DNA of 64,000 nucleotides from Leptodactylus fallax (taxonomy: Eukaryota; Chordata; Amphibia; Anura; Leptodactylidae): the NCBI GenBank assembly GCA_947044405.1, contig CAMRHE010001110.1, positions 62,001 through 126,000 on the forward strand, in the 5' to 3' direction. Numbering within the stretch: position 1 is the stretch's first letter; every line of letters begins with the position of its first letter. The notes under the pieces were generated by a model. It made no database searches and was not told where the DNA came from. It was given only the letters and a program-made list of their open reading frames with translations. The position numbers were made by a program, and so were the translations under genes. Of the stretch, positions 15,069 through 30,779 are shown piece after piece.

Positions 15069-16959
15069 CTCACATGTAATCTCCTGTCCACAATCTGTCC
15101 TCTCCATACATGACCTAATCTCCTGATACCTCCTTACATGTAATCTCCACAACCTGTCCTCTCCATACATGACCTAATCTCCTGATACCTCCTCACATGT
15201 AATCTCCACAACCTGTCCTCTCCATACATGGCCTAATCTCCTGATACCTCCTCACATGTAATCTCCACAACCTGTCCTCTCCATACATGACCTAATCTCC
15301 TGATACCTCCTCACATGTAATCTCCACAACCTGTCCTCTCCATACATGGCCTAATCTCCTGATACCTCCTCACATGTAATCTCCACAACCTGTCCTCTCC
15401 ATACATGACCTAATCTCCTGATACCCCTCACATCTGATCTCCACAACCTGTCCTCTCCATACATGACCTAATCTCCTGATACCTCCTCACATGTAATCTC
15501 CACAACCTGTCCTCTCCATACATGACCTAATCTCCTGATACCTCCTCACATGTAATCTCCACAACCTGTCCTCTCCATACATGACCTAATCTCCTGATAC
15601 CTCCTCACATCTAACTCCACAACCTGTCCTCTCCATACATGACCTAATCTCCTGATACCTCCTCACATGTAATCTCCACAACCTGTCCTCTCCATATATG
15701 ACCTAATCTCCTGATACCTCCTCACATGTAATCTCCACAACCTGTCCTCTCCATACATGACGTAATCTCCTGATACCCCCTCACATGTAATCTCCACAAC
15801 CTGTCCTCTCCATACATGACCTAATCTCCTGATACCCCCTCACATGTAAACTCCACAACCTGTCCTCTCCATACATGACCTAATCTCCTGATACCTCCTC
15901 ACATGTAATCTCCACAACCTGTCCTCTCCATACATGACTTAATCTCCTGATACCCCCTCACATGTAATCTCCACAACCTGTCCTCTCTATACATGACCTA
16001 ATCTCCTCATACCCCCTCACATGTAATCTGCACAACCTGTCCTCTCCATACATGACCTAATCTCCTGATACCTCCTCACATGTAATCTCCACAGCCTGTC
16101 CTCTCCATACATGACCTAATCTCCTGATACCTCCTCACATGTAATCTCCACAACCTGTCCTCTCCATACATGACCTAATCTCCTGATACCACCTCACATG
16201 TAATCTCCACAACCTGTCCTCTCCATACATGACCTAATCTCCTGATACCTCCTCACATGTAATCTCCACAACCTGTCCTCTCCATACATGGCCTAATCTC
16301 CTGATACCTCCTCACATGTAATCTCCACAACCTGTCCTCGCCATACATGACCTAATCTCCTGATACCTCCTCACATGTAATCTCCACAACCTGTCCTCTC
16401 CATACATGACCTAATCTCCTGATACCCCCTTACATTTAATCTCCACAATCTGTCCTCTCCATACATGGCCTAATCTCCTGATACCCCCTCACATGTAATC
16501 TCCACAACCTGTCCTCTCCATACATGGCCTAATCTCCTGATACCTCCTCACATGTAATCTCCACAACCTGTCCTCTCCATACATGACCTAATCTCCTGAT
16601 ACCCCCTCACATGTAATCTCCTGTCCACAACCTGTCCTCTCCATACATGACCTAATCTCCTGATACCTCCTCACATGTAATCTCCACAACCTGTCCTCTC
16701 CATACATGACCTAATCTCCTGATACCCCCTCACATGTAATCTCCACAACCTGTCCTCTCCATACATGACCTAATCTCCTGATACCTCCTCACGTGTAATC
16801 TCCTGTCCACAACCTGTCCTCTCCATACATGACCTAATCTCCTGTTACCTCCTCACATGTAATCTCCACAACCTGACCTCTCCATACATGGCTTAATCTC
16901 CTGATACCTCCTCACATGTAATCTCCACAACCTGTCCTCTCCATACATGACCTAATCTC

Positions 16960-19900
16960 CTGATACCCCCTCACATGTAATCTCCACAACCTGTCCTCTC
17001 CATACATGGCCTAATCTCCTGATACCTCCTCACATGTAATGTCCACAACCTGTCCTCTCCATACATGGCCTAATCTCCTGATACCTCCTCACATGTAATC
17101 TCCAGTCCACAACCTGTCCTCTCCATACATGACCTAATCTCCTGACACCCCCTCACATGTAATCTCCACAACCTGTCCTCTCCATACATGACCTAATCTC
17201 CTGATACCCCTCACATGTAATCTCCACAACCTGTCCTCTCCATACATGACCTAATCTCCTGATACCTCCTTACATGTAATCTCCACAACGTGTCCTCTCC
17301 ATACATGGCCTAATCTCCTGATACCCCTCACATCTGATCTCCACAACCTGTCCTCTCCATACATGACCTAATCTCCTAATACCTCCTCACATGTAATCTC
17401 CACAACCTGACCTCTCCATACATGACCTAATCTCCTGATACCTCCTCACGTGTAATCTCCTGTCCACAACCTGTCCTCTCCATACATGACCTAATCTCCT
17501 GTTACCTCCTCACATGTAATCTCCACAACCTGACCTCTCCATACATGGCTTAATCTCCTGATACCTCCTCACATGTAATCTCCACAACCTGTCCTCTCCA
17601 TACATGACCTAATCTCCTGATACCTCCTCACATGTAATCTCCACAACCTGTCCTCTCCATACATGGCCTAATCTCCTGATACCTCCTCACATGTAATCTC
17701 CACAACCTGTCCTCTCCATACATGACCTAATCTCCTGATACCTCCTCACATGTAATCTCCACAACCTGTCCTCTCCATACATGGCCTAATCTCCTGATAT
17801 CTCCTCACATGTAATCTCAACCTGTCCTCTCCATACATGACCTAATCTCCTGATACCTCCTCACATGTAATCTCCACAACCTGTCCTCTCCATACATGAC
17901 CTAATCTCCTGATACCCCTTCACATGTAATCTCCACAACCTGTCCTCTCCATACAAGGCCTAATCTCCTGATACCTCCTCACATGTAATCTCCAGTCCAC
18001 AACCTGTCCTCTCCATACATGAGCTAATCTCCTGATACCCCCTCACATGTAATCTCCACAACCTGTCCTCTCCATATATGACCTAATCTCCTGATACCTC
18101 CTCACATGTAATCTCTACAACCTGTCCTCTCCATACATGACCTAATCTCCTGATACCTCCTCACATCTAACTCCACAACCTGTCCTCTCCATACATGGCC
18201 TAATCTCCTGATACCTCCTCACATGTAATCTCCACAACCTGTCCTCTCCATACATGACCTAATCTCCTGATACCCCCTCACATTTAATCTCCACAACCTG
18301 TCCTCTCCATACATGGCCTAATCTCCTGATACCTCCTCACATGTAATCTCCACAACCTGTCCTCTCCATACATGACCTAATCTCCTGATACCTCCTCACA
18401 TGTAATCTCCTGTCCACAACCTGTCCTCTGCATACATGACCTAATCTCCTGATACCTCCTGACATGTAATCTCCTGTCCACAACCTGTCCTCTCCATACA
18501 TGACCTAATCTCCTGATACCTCCTCACATGTAATCTCCACAACCTGTCCTCTCCATACATGACCTAATCTCCTGATACCCCCTCACATGTAATCTCCACA
18601 GCCTGTCCTCCCCATACATGACCTAATCTCCTGATACCTCCTCACATGTAATCTCCACAACCTGTCCTCTCCATACATGACCTAATCTCCTGATACCCCC
18701 TCACATGTAATCTCCACAACCTGTCCTCTCGATACATGGCCTAATCTTCTGATACCTCCTCACATGTAATCTCCACAACCTGTCCTCTCCATACATGACC
18801 TAATCTCCTGATACCTCCTCACATGTAATCTCCACAACCTGTCCTCTCCATACATGGCCTAATCTCCTGATACCTCCTCACATGTAATCTCCACAACCTG
18901 TCCTCTCCATACATGACCTAATCTCCTGATACTTCCTCACATGTAATCTCCACAACCTGTCCTCTCCATACATGACCTAATCTCCTGATACCCCCTCACA
19001 TGTAATCTCCACAACCTGTCCTCTCCATACATGACCTAATCTCCTGATACCCCCTCACATGTAATCTCCACAACCTGTCCTCTCCATACATGACCTAATC
19101 TCCTGATACCTCCTCACATGTAATCTCCACAACCTGTCCTCTCCATACATGACCTAATCTCCTGATACCCCCTCACATGTAATCTCCACAACCTGTCCTC
19201 TCGATACATGGCCTAATCTCCTGATACCTCCTCACATGTAATCTCCACAACCTGTCCTCTCCATACATGACCTAATCTCCTGATACCTCCTCACATGTAA
19301 TCTCCACAACCTGTCCTTTCCATACATGGCCTAATCTCCTGATACCTCCTCACATGTAACCTCCACAACCTGTCCTCTCCATACATGACCTAATCTCCTG
19401 ATACTTCCTCACATGTAATCTCCACAACCTGTCCTCTCCATACATGACCTAATCTCCTGATACCCCCTCACATGTAATCTCCACAACCTGTCCTCTCCAT
19501 ACATGACCTAATCTCCTGATACCTCCTCACATGTAATCTCCAGTCCACAACCTGTCCTCTCCATACATGGCCTAATCTCCTGATACCTCTTCACATGTAA
19601 TCTCCACAACCGGACCTCTCCATACATGACCTAATCTCCTGATACCTCCTCACGTGTAATCTCCTGTCCACAACCTGTCCTCTCCATACATGACCTAATC
19701 TCCTGTTACCTCCTCACATGTAATATCCACAACCTGACCTCTCCATACATGGCTTAATCTCCTGATACCTCCTCACATGTAATCTCCACAACCTGTCCTC
19801 TCCATACATGACCTAATCTCCTGATACCTCCTCACATGTAATCTCCACAACCTGTCCTCTCCATACATGGCCTAATCTCCTGATACCTCCTCACATGTAA

Positions 19901-22900
19901 TCTCCACAACCTGTCCTCTCCATACATGACCTAATCTCCTGATACCTCCTCACATGTAATCTCCACAACCTGTCCTCTCCATACATGGCCTAATCTCCTG
20001 ATATCTCCTCACATGTAATCTCAACCTGTCCTCTCCATACATGACCTAATCTCCTGATACCTCCTCACATGTAATCTCCACAACCTGTCCTCTCCATACA
20101 TGACCTAATCTCCTGATACCCCCTCACATGTAATCTCCACAACCTGTTCTCTCCATACATGGCCTAATCTCCTGATACCTCCTCACATGTAATGTCCACA
20201 ACCTGTCCTCTCCATACATGGCCTAATCTCCTGATACCTCCTCACATGTAATCTCCAGTCCACAACCTGTCCTCTCCATACATGACCTAATCTCCTGATA
20301 CCCCCTCACATGTAATCTCCACAACCTGTCCTCTCCATACATGACCTAATCTCCAGATACCTCCTCACATGTAATCTCTACAACCTGTCCTCTCCATACA
20401 TGACCTAATCTCCTGATACCTCCTTACATGTAATCTCAACAACCTGTCCTCTCCATACATGGCCTAATCTCCTGATACCCCTCACATCAGATCTCCACAA
20501 CCTGTCCTCTCCATACATGACCTAATCTCCTGATACCTCCTCACATGTAATCTCCACAACCTGACCTCTCCATACATGACCTAATCTCCTGATACCTCCT
20601 CACGTGTAATCTCCTGTCCACAACCTGTCCTCTCCATACATGACCTAATCTCCTGTTACCTCCTCACATGTAATCTCCACAACCTGTCCTCTCCATACAT
20701 GGCCTAATCTCCTGATACCTCCTCACATGTAATCTCCACAACCTGTCCTCTCCATACATGACCTAATCTCCTGATACCTCCTCACATGTAATCTCCACAA
20801 CCTGTCCTCTCCATACATGGCCTAATCTCCTGATATCTCCTCACATGTAATCTCAACCTGTCCTCTCCATACATGACCTAATCTCCTGATACCTCCTCAC
20901 ATGTAATCTCCACAACCTGTCCTCTCCATACATGACCTAATCTCCTGATACCCCCTCACATGTAATCTCCACAACCTGTCCTCTCCATACATGGCCTAAT
21001 CTCCTGATACCTCCTCACATGTAATCTCCAGTCCACAACCTGTCCTCTCCATACATGACCTAATCTCCTGATACCCCCTCACATGTCCTCTCCATACATG
21101 GCCTAATCTCCTGATACCCCTCACATCTGATCTCCACAACCTGTCCTCTCCATACATGACCTAATCTCCTGATACCTCCTCACATGTAATCTCCACAACC
21201 TGACCTCTCCATACATGACCTAATCTCCTGATACCTCCTCACGTGTAATCTCCTGTCCACAACCTGTCCTCTCCATACATGACCTAATCTCCTGTTACCT
21301 CCTCACATGTAATCTCCACAACCTGACCTCTCCATACATGGCTTAATCTCCTGATACCTCCTCACATGTAATCTCCACAACCTGTCCTCTCCATACATGA
21401 CCTAATCTCCTGATACCTCCTCACATGTAATCTCCACAACCTGTCCTCTCCATACATGGCCTAATCTCCTGATACCTCCTCACATGTAATCTCCACAACC
21501 TGTCCTCTCCATACATGACCTAATCTCCTGATACCTCCTCACATGTAATCTCCACAACCTGTCCTCTCCATACATGGCCTAATCTCCTGATATCTCCTCA
21601 CATGTAATCTCAACCTGTCCTCTCCATACATGACCTAATCTCCTGATACCTCCTCACATGTAATCTCCACAACCTGTCCTCTCCATACATGACCTAATCT
21701 CCTGATACCCCCTCACATGTAATCTCTACAACCTGTCCTCTCCATACATGGCCTAATCTCCTGATACCTCCTCACATGTAATCTCCAGTCCACAACCTGT
21801 CCTCTCCATACATGACCTAATCTCCTGATACCCCCTCACATGTAATCTCCACAACCTGTCCTCTCCATACATGACCTAATCTCCTGATACCTCCTCACAT
21901 GTAATCTCTACAACCTGTCCTCTTCATACATGGCCTAATCTCCTGATACCCCTCACATCTGATCTCCACAACCTGTCCTCTCCATACATGACCTAATCTC
22001 CTGATACCTCCTCACATGTAATCTCCACAACCTGTCCTCTCCATACATGACCTAATCTCCTGATACCTCCTCACATCTAACTCCACAACCTGTCCTCTCC
22101 ATACATGGCCTAATCTCCTGATACCTCCTCACATGTAATCTCCACAACCTGTCCTCTCCATACATGACCTAATCTCCTGATACCCCCTCACATTTAATCT
22201 CCACAACCTGTCCTCTCCATACATGGCCTAATCTCCTGACACCTCCTCACATGTAATCTCCACAACCTGTCCTCTCCATACATGACCTAATCTCCTGATA
22301 CCCCCTCACATGTAATCTCCTGTCCACAACCTGTCCTCTCCATACATGACCTAATCTCCTGATACCTCCTCACATGTAATCTCCACAACCTGTCCTCTCC
22401 ATACATGACCTAATCTCCTGATACCTCCTCACGTGTAATCTCCTGTCCACAACCTGTCCTCTCCATACATGACCTAATCTCCTGATACCCCCTCACATGT
22501 AATCTCCACAACCTGTCCTCTCCATACATGGCCTAATCTCCTGATACCTCCTCACATGTAATGTCCACAACCTGTCCTCTCCATACATGGCCTAATCTCC
22601 TGATACCTCCTCACATGTAATCTCCAGTCCACAACCTGTCCTCTCCATACATGACCTAATCTCCTGACACCCCCTCACATGTAATCTCCACAACCTGTCC
22701 TCTCCATACATGACCTAATCTCCTGATACCCCTCACATGTAATCTCCACAACCTGTCCTCTCCATACATGACCTAATCTCCTGATACCTCCTTACATGTA
22801 ATCTCCACAACGTGTCCTCTCCATACATGGCCTAATCTCCTGATACCCCTCACATCTGATCTCCACAACCTGTCCTCTCCATACATGACCTAATCTCCTA

Positions 22901-25900
22901 ATACCTCCTCACATGTAATCTCCACAACCTGACCTCTCCATACATGACCTAATCTCCTGATACCTCCTCACGTGTAATCTCCTGTCCACAACCTGTCCTC
23001 TCCATACATGACCTAATCTCCTGTTACCTCCTCACATGTAATCTCCACAACCTGACCTCTCCATACATGGCTTAATCTCCTGATACCTCCTCACATGTAA
23101 TCTCCACAACCTGTCCTCTCCATACATGACCTAATCTCCTGATACCTCCTCACATGTAATCTCCACAACCTGTCCTCTCCATACATGGCCTAATCTCCTG
23201 ATACCTCCTCACATGTAATCTCCACAACCTGTCCTCTCCATACATGACCTAATCTCCTGATACCTCCTCACATGTAATCTCCACAACCTGTCCTCTCCAT
23301 ACATGGCCTAATCTCCTGATATCTCCTCACATGTAATCTCAACCTGTCCTCTCCATACATGACCTAATCTCCTGATACCTCCTCACATGTAATCTCCACA
23401 ACCTGTCCTCTCCATACATGACCTAATCTCCTGATACCCCCTCACATGTAATCTCCACAACCTGTCCTCTCCATACAAGGCCTAATCTCCTGATACCTCC
23501 TCACATGTAATCTCCAGTCCACAACCTGTCCTCTCCATACATGAGCTAATCTCCTGATACCCCCTCACATGTAATCTCCACAACCTGTCCTCTCCATATA
23601 TGACCTAATCTCCTGATACCTCCTCACATGTAATCTCTACAACCTGTCCTCTCCATACATGACCTAATCTCCTGATACCTCCTCACATCTAACTCCACAA
23701 CCTGTCCTCTCCATACATGGCCTAATCTCCTGATACCTCCTCACATGTAATCTCCACAACCTGTCCTCTCCATACATGACCTAATCTCCTGATACCCCCT
23801 CACATTTAATCTCCACAACCTGTCCTCTCCATACATGGCCTAATCTCCTGATACCTCCTCACATGTAATCTCCACAACCTGTCCTCTCCATACATGACCT
23901 AATCTCCTGATACCTCCTCACATGTAATCTCCTGTCCACAACCTGTCCTCTGCATACATGACCTAATCTCCTGATACCTCCTGACATGTAATCTCCTGTC
24001 CACAACCTGTCCTCTCCATACATGACCTAATCTCCTGATACCTCCTCACATGTAATCTCCACAACCTGTCCTCTCCATACATGACCTAATCTCCTGATAC
24101 CCCCTCACATGTAATCTCCACAGCCTGTCCTCCCCATACATGACCTAATCTCCTGATACCTCCTCACATGTAATCTCCACAACCTGTCCTCTCCATACAT
24201 GACCTAATCTCCTGATACCCCCTCACATGTAATCTCCACAACCTGTCCTCTCGATACATGGCCTAATCTTCTGATACCTCCTCACATGTAATCTCCACAA
24301 CCTGTCCTCTCCATACATGACCTAATCTCCTGATACCTCCTCACATGTAATCTCCACAACCTGTCCTCTCCATACATGGCCTAATCTCCTGATACCTCCT
24401 CACATGTAATCTCCACAACCTGTCCTCTCCATACATGACCTAATCTCCTGATACTTCCTCACATGTAATCTCCACAACCTGTCCTCTCCATACATGACCT
24501 AATCTCCTGATACCCCCTCACATGTAATCTCCACAACCTGTCCTCTCCATACATGACCTAATCTCCTGATACCCCCTCACATGTAATCTCCACAACCTGT
24601 CCTCTCCATACATGACCTAATCTCCTGATACCTCCTCACATGTAATCTCCACAACCTGTCCTCTCCATACATGACCTAATCTCCTGATACCCCCTCACAT
24701 GTAATCTCCACAACCTGTCCTCTCGATACATGGCCTAATCTCCTGATACCTCCTCACATGTAATCTCCACAACCTGTCCTCTCCATACATGACCTAATCT
24801 CCTGATACCTCCTCACATGTAATCTCCACAACCTGTCCTTTCCATACATGGCCTAATCTCCTGATACCTCCTCACATGTAACCTCCACAACCTGTCCTCT
24901 CCATACATGACCTAATCTCCTGATACTTCCTCACATGTAATCTCCACAACCTGTCCTCTCCATACATGACCTAATCTCCTGATACCCCCTCACATGTAAT
25001 CTCCACAACCTGTCCTCTCCATACATGACCTAATCTCCTGATACCTCCTCACATGTAATCTCCAGTCCACAACCTGTCCTCTCCATACATGGCCTAATCT
25101 CCTGATACCTCTTCACATGTAATCTCCACAACCGGACCTCTCCATACATGACCTAATCTCCTGATACCTCCTCACGTGTAATCTCCTGTCCACAACCTGT
25201 CCTCTCCATACATGACCTAATCTCCTGTTACCTCCTCACATGTAATATCCACAACCTGACCTCTCCATACATGGCTTAATCTCCTGATACCTCCTCACAT
25301 GTAATCTCCACAACCTGTCCTCTCCATACATGACCTAATCTCCTGATACCTCCTCACATGTAATCTCCACAACCTGTCCTCTCCATACATGGCCTAATCT
25401 CCTGATACCTCCTCACATGTAATCTCCACAACCTGTCCTCTCCATACATGACCTAATCTCCTGATACCTCCTCACATGTAATCTCCACAACCTGTCCTCT
25501 CCATACATGGCCTAATCTCCTGATATCTCCTCACATGTAATCTCAACCTGTCCTCTCCATACATGACCTAATCTCCTGATACCTCCTCACATGTAATCTC
25601 CACAACCTGTCCTCTCCATACATGACCTAATCTCCTGATACCCCCTCACATGTAATCTCCACAACCTGTTCTCTCCATACATGGCCTAATCTCCTGATAC
25701 CTCCTCACATGTAATGTCCACAACCTGTCCTCTCCATACATGGCCTAATCTCCTGATACCTCCTCACATGTAATCTCCAGTCCACAACCTGTCCTCTCCA
25801 TACATGACCTAATCTCCTGATACCCCCTCACATGTAATCTCCACAACCTGTCCTCTCCATACATGACCTAATCTCCAGATACCTCCTCACATGTAATCTC

Positions 25901-28005
25901 TACAACCTGTCCTCTCCATACATGACCTAATCTCCTGATACCTCCTTACATGTAATCTCAACAACCTGTCCTCTCCATACATGGCCTAATCTCCTGATAC
26001 CCCTCACATCAGATCTCCACAACCTGTCCTCTCCATACATGACCTAATCTCCTGATACCTCCTCACATGTAATCTCCACAACCTGACCTCTCCATACATG
26101 ACCTAATCTCCTGATACCTCCTCACGTGTAATCTCCTGTCCACAACCTGTCCTCTCCATACATGACCTAATCTCCTGTTACCTCCTCACATGTAATCTCC
26201 ACAACCTGTCCTCTCCATACATGGCCTAATCTCCTGATACCTCCTCACATGTAATCTCCACAACCTGTCCTCTCCATACATGACCTAATCTCCTGATACC
26301 TCCTCACATGTAATCTCCACAACCTGTCCTCTCCATACATGGCCTAATCTCCTGATATCTCCTCACATGTAATCTCAACCTGTCCTCTCCATACATGACC
26401 TAATCTCCTGATACCTCCTCACATGTAATCTCCACAACCTGTCCTCTCCATACATGACCTAATCTCCTGATACCCCCTCACATGTAATCTCCACAACCTG
26501 TCCTCTCCATACATGGCCTAATCTCCTGATACCTCCTCACATGTAATCTCCAGTCCACAACCTGTCCTCTCCATACATGACCTAATCTCCTGATACCCCC
26601 TCACATGTCCTCTCCATACATGGCCTAATCTCCTGATACCCCTCACATCTGATCTCCACAACCTGTCCTCTCCATACATGACCTAATCTCCTGATACCTC
26701 CTCACATGTAATCTCCACAACCTGACCTCTCCATACATGACCTAATCTCCTGATACCTCCTCACGTGTAATCTCCTGTCCACAACCTGTCCTCTCCATAC
26801 ATGACCTAATCTCCTGTTACCTCCTCACATGTAATCTCCACAACCTGACCTCTCCATACATGGCTTAATCTCCTGATACCTCCTCACATGTAATCTCCAC
26901 AACCTGTCCTCTCCATACATGACCTAATCTCCTGATACCTCCTCACATGTAATCTCCACAACCTGTCCTCTCCATACATGGCCTAATCTCCTGATACCTC
27001 CTCACATGTAATCTCCACAACCTGTCCTCTCCATACATGACCTAATCTCCTGATACCTCCTCACATGTAATCTCCACAACCTGTCCTCTCCATACATGGC
27101 CTAATCTCCTGATATCTCCTCACATGTAATCTCAACCTGTCCTCTCCATACATGACCTAATCTCCTGATACCTCCTCACATGTAATCTCCACAACCTGTC
27201 CTCTCCATACATGACCTAATCTCCTGATACCCCCTCACATGTAATCTCTACAACCTGTCCTCTCCATACATGGCCTAATCTCCTGATACCTCCTCACATG
27301 TAATCTCCAGTCCACAACCTGTCCTCTCCATACATGACCTAATCTCCTGATACCCCCTCACATGTAATCTCCACAACCTGTCCTCTCCATACATGACCTA
27401 ATCTCCTGATACCTCCTCACATGTAATCTCTACAACCTGTCCTCTTCATACATGGCCTAATCTCCTGATACCCCTCACATCTGATCTCCACAACCTGTCC
27501 TCTCCATACATGACCTAATCTCCTGATACCTCCTCACATGTAATCTCCACAACCTGTCCTCTCCATACATGACCTAATCTCCTGATACCTCCTCACATCT
27601 AACTCCACAACCTGTCCTCTCCATACATGGCCTAATCTCCTGATACCTCCTCACATGTAATCTCCACAACCTGTCCTCTCCATACATGACCTAATCTCCT
27701 GATACCCCCTCACATTTAATCTCCACAACCTGTCCTCTCCATACATGGCCTAATCTCCTGACACCTCCTCACATGTAATCTCCACAACCTGTCCTCTCCA
27801 TACATGACCTAATCTCCTGATACCCCCTCACATGTAATCTCCTGTCCACAACCTGTCCTCTCCATACATGACCTAATCTCCTGATACCTCCTCACATGTA
27901 ATCTCCACAACCTGTCCTCTCCATACATGACCTAATCTCCTGATACCTCCTCACGTGTAATCTCCTGTCCACAACCTGTCCTCTCCATACATGACCTAAT
28001 CTCCT
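16960..28005. repeat. 5,522-bp higher-order repeat, two copies
   Basis: Copy 1 is about 16960-22482 and copy 2 about 22483-28004. Rare variants recur at a constant 5,522-bp offset: AATGTCC at 17041 and 22563, CTCTCGATACATGG at 18731 and 24253, ACAACGTGTCC at 17290 and 22812. The copies look nearly identical. Copy 1 also contains shorter repeated segments of about 1.6-2.2 kb. Confidence 0.88.
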
Positions 28006-29640
28006 GTTACCTCCTCACATGTAATCTCCACAACCTGACCTCTCCATACATGGCTTAATCTCCTGATACCTCCTCACATGTAATCTCCACAACCGGTCCT
28101 CTCCATACATGACCTAATCTCCTGATACCTCCTCACATGTAATCTCCACAACCTGTCCTCTCCATACATGGCCTAATCTCCTGATACCTCCTCACATGTA
28201 ATCTCCACAACCTGTCCTCTCCATACATGGCCTAATCTCCTGATATCTCCTCACATGTAATCTCAACCTGTCCTCTCCATACATGACCTAATCTCCTGAT
28301 ACCTCCTCACATGTAATCTGCACAACCTGTCCTCTCCATACATGACCTAATCTCCTGAAACCTCCTCACATGTAATCTCCACAACCTGTCCTCTCCATAC
28401 ATGACCTAATCTCCTGATACCTCCTCACATGTAATCTGCACAACCTGTCCTCTCCATACATGACCTAATCTCCTGAAACCTCCTCACATGTAATCTCCAC
28501 AACCTGTCCTCTCCATACATGACCTAATCTCCTGATACCTCCTCACATGTAATCTCTACAACCTGTCCTCTTCATACATGGCCTAATCTCCTGATACCCC
28601 TCACATCTGATCTCCACAACCTGTCCTCTCCATACATGACCTAATCTCCTGATACCTCCTCACATGTAATCTCCACAACCTGTCCTCTCCATACATGACC
28701 TAATCTCCTGATACCTCCTCACATCTAACTCCACAACCTGTCCTCTCCATACATGGCCTAATCTCCTGATACCTCCTCACATGTAATCTCCACAACCTGT
28801 CCTCTCCATACATGACCTAATCTCCTGATACCCCCTCACATTTAATCTCCACAACCTGTCCTCTCCATACATGGCCTAATCTCCTGACACCTCCTCACAT
28901 GTAATCTCCACAACCTGTCCTCTCCATACATGACCTAATCTCCTGATACCCCCTCACATGTAATCTCCTGTCCACAACCTGTCCTCTCCATACATGACCT
29001 AATCTCCTGATACCTCCTCACATGTAATCTCCACAACCTGTCCTCTCCATACATGACCTAATCTCCTGATACCTCCTCACGTGTAATCTCCTGTCCACAA
29101 CCTGTCCTCTCCATACATGACCTAATCTCCTGTTACCTCCTCACATGTAATCTCCACAACCTGACCTCTCCATACATGGCTTAATCTCCTGATACCTCCT
29201 CACATGTAATCTCCACAACCGGTCCTCTCCATACATGACCTAATCTCCTGATACCTCCTCACATGTAATCTCCACAACCTGTCCTCTCCATACATGGCCT
29301 AATCTCCTGATACCTCCTCACATGTAATCTCCACAACCTGTCCTCTCCATACATGGCCTAATCTCCTGATATCTCCTCACATGTAATCTCAACCTGTCCT
29401 CTCCATACATGACCTAATCTCCTGATACCTCCTCACATGTAATCTGCACAACCTGTCCTCTCCATACATGACCTAATCTCCTGAAACCTCCTCACATGTA
29501 ATCTCCACAACCTGTCCTCTCCATACATGACCTAATCTCCTGATACCTCCTCACATGTAATCTGCACAACCTGTCCTCTCCATACATGACCTAATCTCCT
29601 GAAACCTCCTCACATGTAATCTCCACAACCTGTCCTCTCC
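27390..29640. repeat. 1,126-bp higher-order repeat, two copies
   Basis: Markers recur at offset 1,126: CTCTTCATACATGG at 27445 and 28571, AACCGGTCC at 28091 and 29217, CTGAAACCTCC at 28358 and 29484. Copy A partly overlaps the end of the 5,522-bp block, so this duplication probably came later. Confidence 0.82.
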
Positions 29641-29936
29641 ATACATGGCCTAATCTCCTGATATCTCCTCACATGTAATCTCAACCTGTCCTCTCCATAC
29701 ATGACCTAATCTCCTGATACCTCCTCACATGTAATCTCCAGTCCACAACCTGTCCTCTCCATACATGGCCTAATCTCCTGATACCTCCTCACATGTAATC
29801 TCCTGTCCACAACCTGTCCTCTCCATACATGACCTAATCTCCTGATACCCCCTCACATGTAATCTCCACAACCTGTCCTCTCCATACATGACCTAATCTC
29901 CTGATACCTCCTCACGTGTAATCTCCACAACCTGTC

Positions 29937-30778
29937 TGTGATGATTCCACTGAAATATGGCTATAACTCAAAGCTGTATTTTGGTCTCTGGGTAGCGTAT
30001 CTGTTTACTCATAAGGTGCGCAGCCATGATCCTAGGTGTATATTGGCAGTAGTGGCAACACTGGAACAATAGGGCTTTGTATCCATCCCAGCAGGGCTCC
30101 ATTGTATTCCTACACAGCCCTGAGTGATCAAACAAACACCTGCATTGTCCAGTCTGCACTGTAGATCAGACCTGGTTGATAGCATTGTATCTTTTCACTT
30201 GGTCTCAGCTCTATACAAAAAATCTGGACTTGAGTGCATTATTCAATCAGACTTGCTGCCGCCGGTGAACTCATTCTGGGAGGTGGCATAAAGGGTATAA
30301 AAGATGAGGTAAGAGGCAATGGGAGGAGATTGGGCTGAGACTACAAGAATTTACTGAGAGATTGTGCTGAGAGCATGCAGGCTGGAATATACTGTGATGC
30401 CACATGCTAGGAGTTAATGCCGCTGCCTCCACTGGGTTATTCACACATGACAGAGCATGTGTGAGTGTTGGACTATAGAGCCACATCAAGGAGTTGTGTG
30501 GTAAAGCAATTATTTCACCTTTATTCCCTTTTATTTTAAGTACTGTATCTTGTAAGTAGTAACTGTTAATGCTTGCATACATCTGCATATCTGTTCTGAA
30601 CTGCATGTGTTAGATGTTAATACCGACCCATTTAGGGGTTAATAAATATATAAAATTTAGAAAACTTGTCTTGTATTTATCTTGTGAACCCAACACTCAC
30701 TGGCGGCGAGTGTGGTTTTTATATGAAAGAAGACTCAGGTGTGGCCAAAGCGGTTTGGCGCACTGAGGATCTTTCACA
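29937..30778 (+). repeat. 5' LTR of copy 1 (842 bp)
   Basis: TGTG...CACA termini. Contains a TATA box (TATAAAAG at 30296) and a polyadenylation signal (AATAAA at 30641), the usual order for an LTR promoter and terminator. Confidence 0.93.
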
Positions 30779-30779
30779 T

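Larger units (their letters stand above)
15069..29936. repeat. 59-bp minisatellite, block 1 (intron 5)
   Basis: About 250 tandem units of 59 bp with core ACATGTAATCTCCACAACC then TGTCCTCTCCATACATG(A/G)CC and TAATCTCCTGATACC. Recurrent variants include CTCCTGTCC or CTCCAGTCC insertions (64 bp), CACGTG for CACATG, and AACCTGACCTCT with GGCTTAATC. The block ends exactly at the 5' target duplication of an LTR element and resumes on its other side. Confidence 0.97.

Noticed and set aside
15069..29936. CRISPR-like array
   Set aside because: Units are head-to-tail repeats with no unique spacers, in a vertebrate gene with introns.
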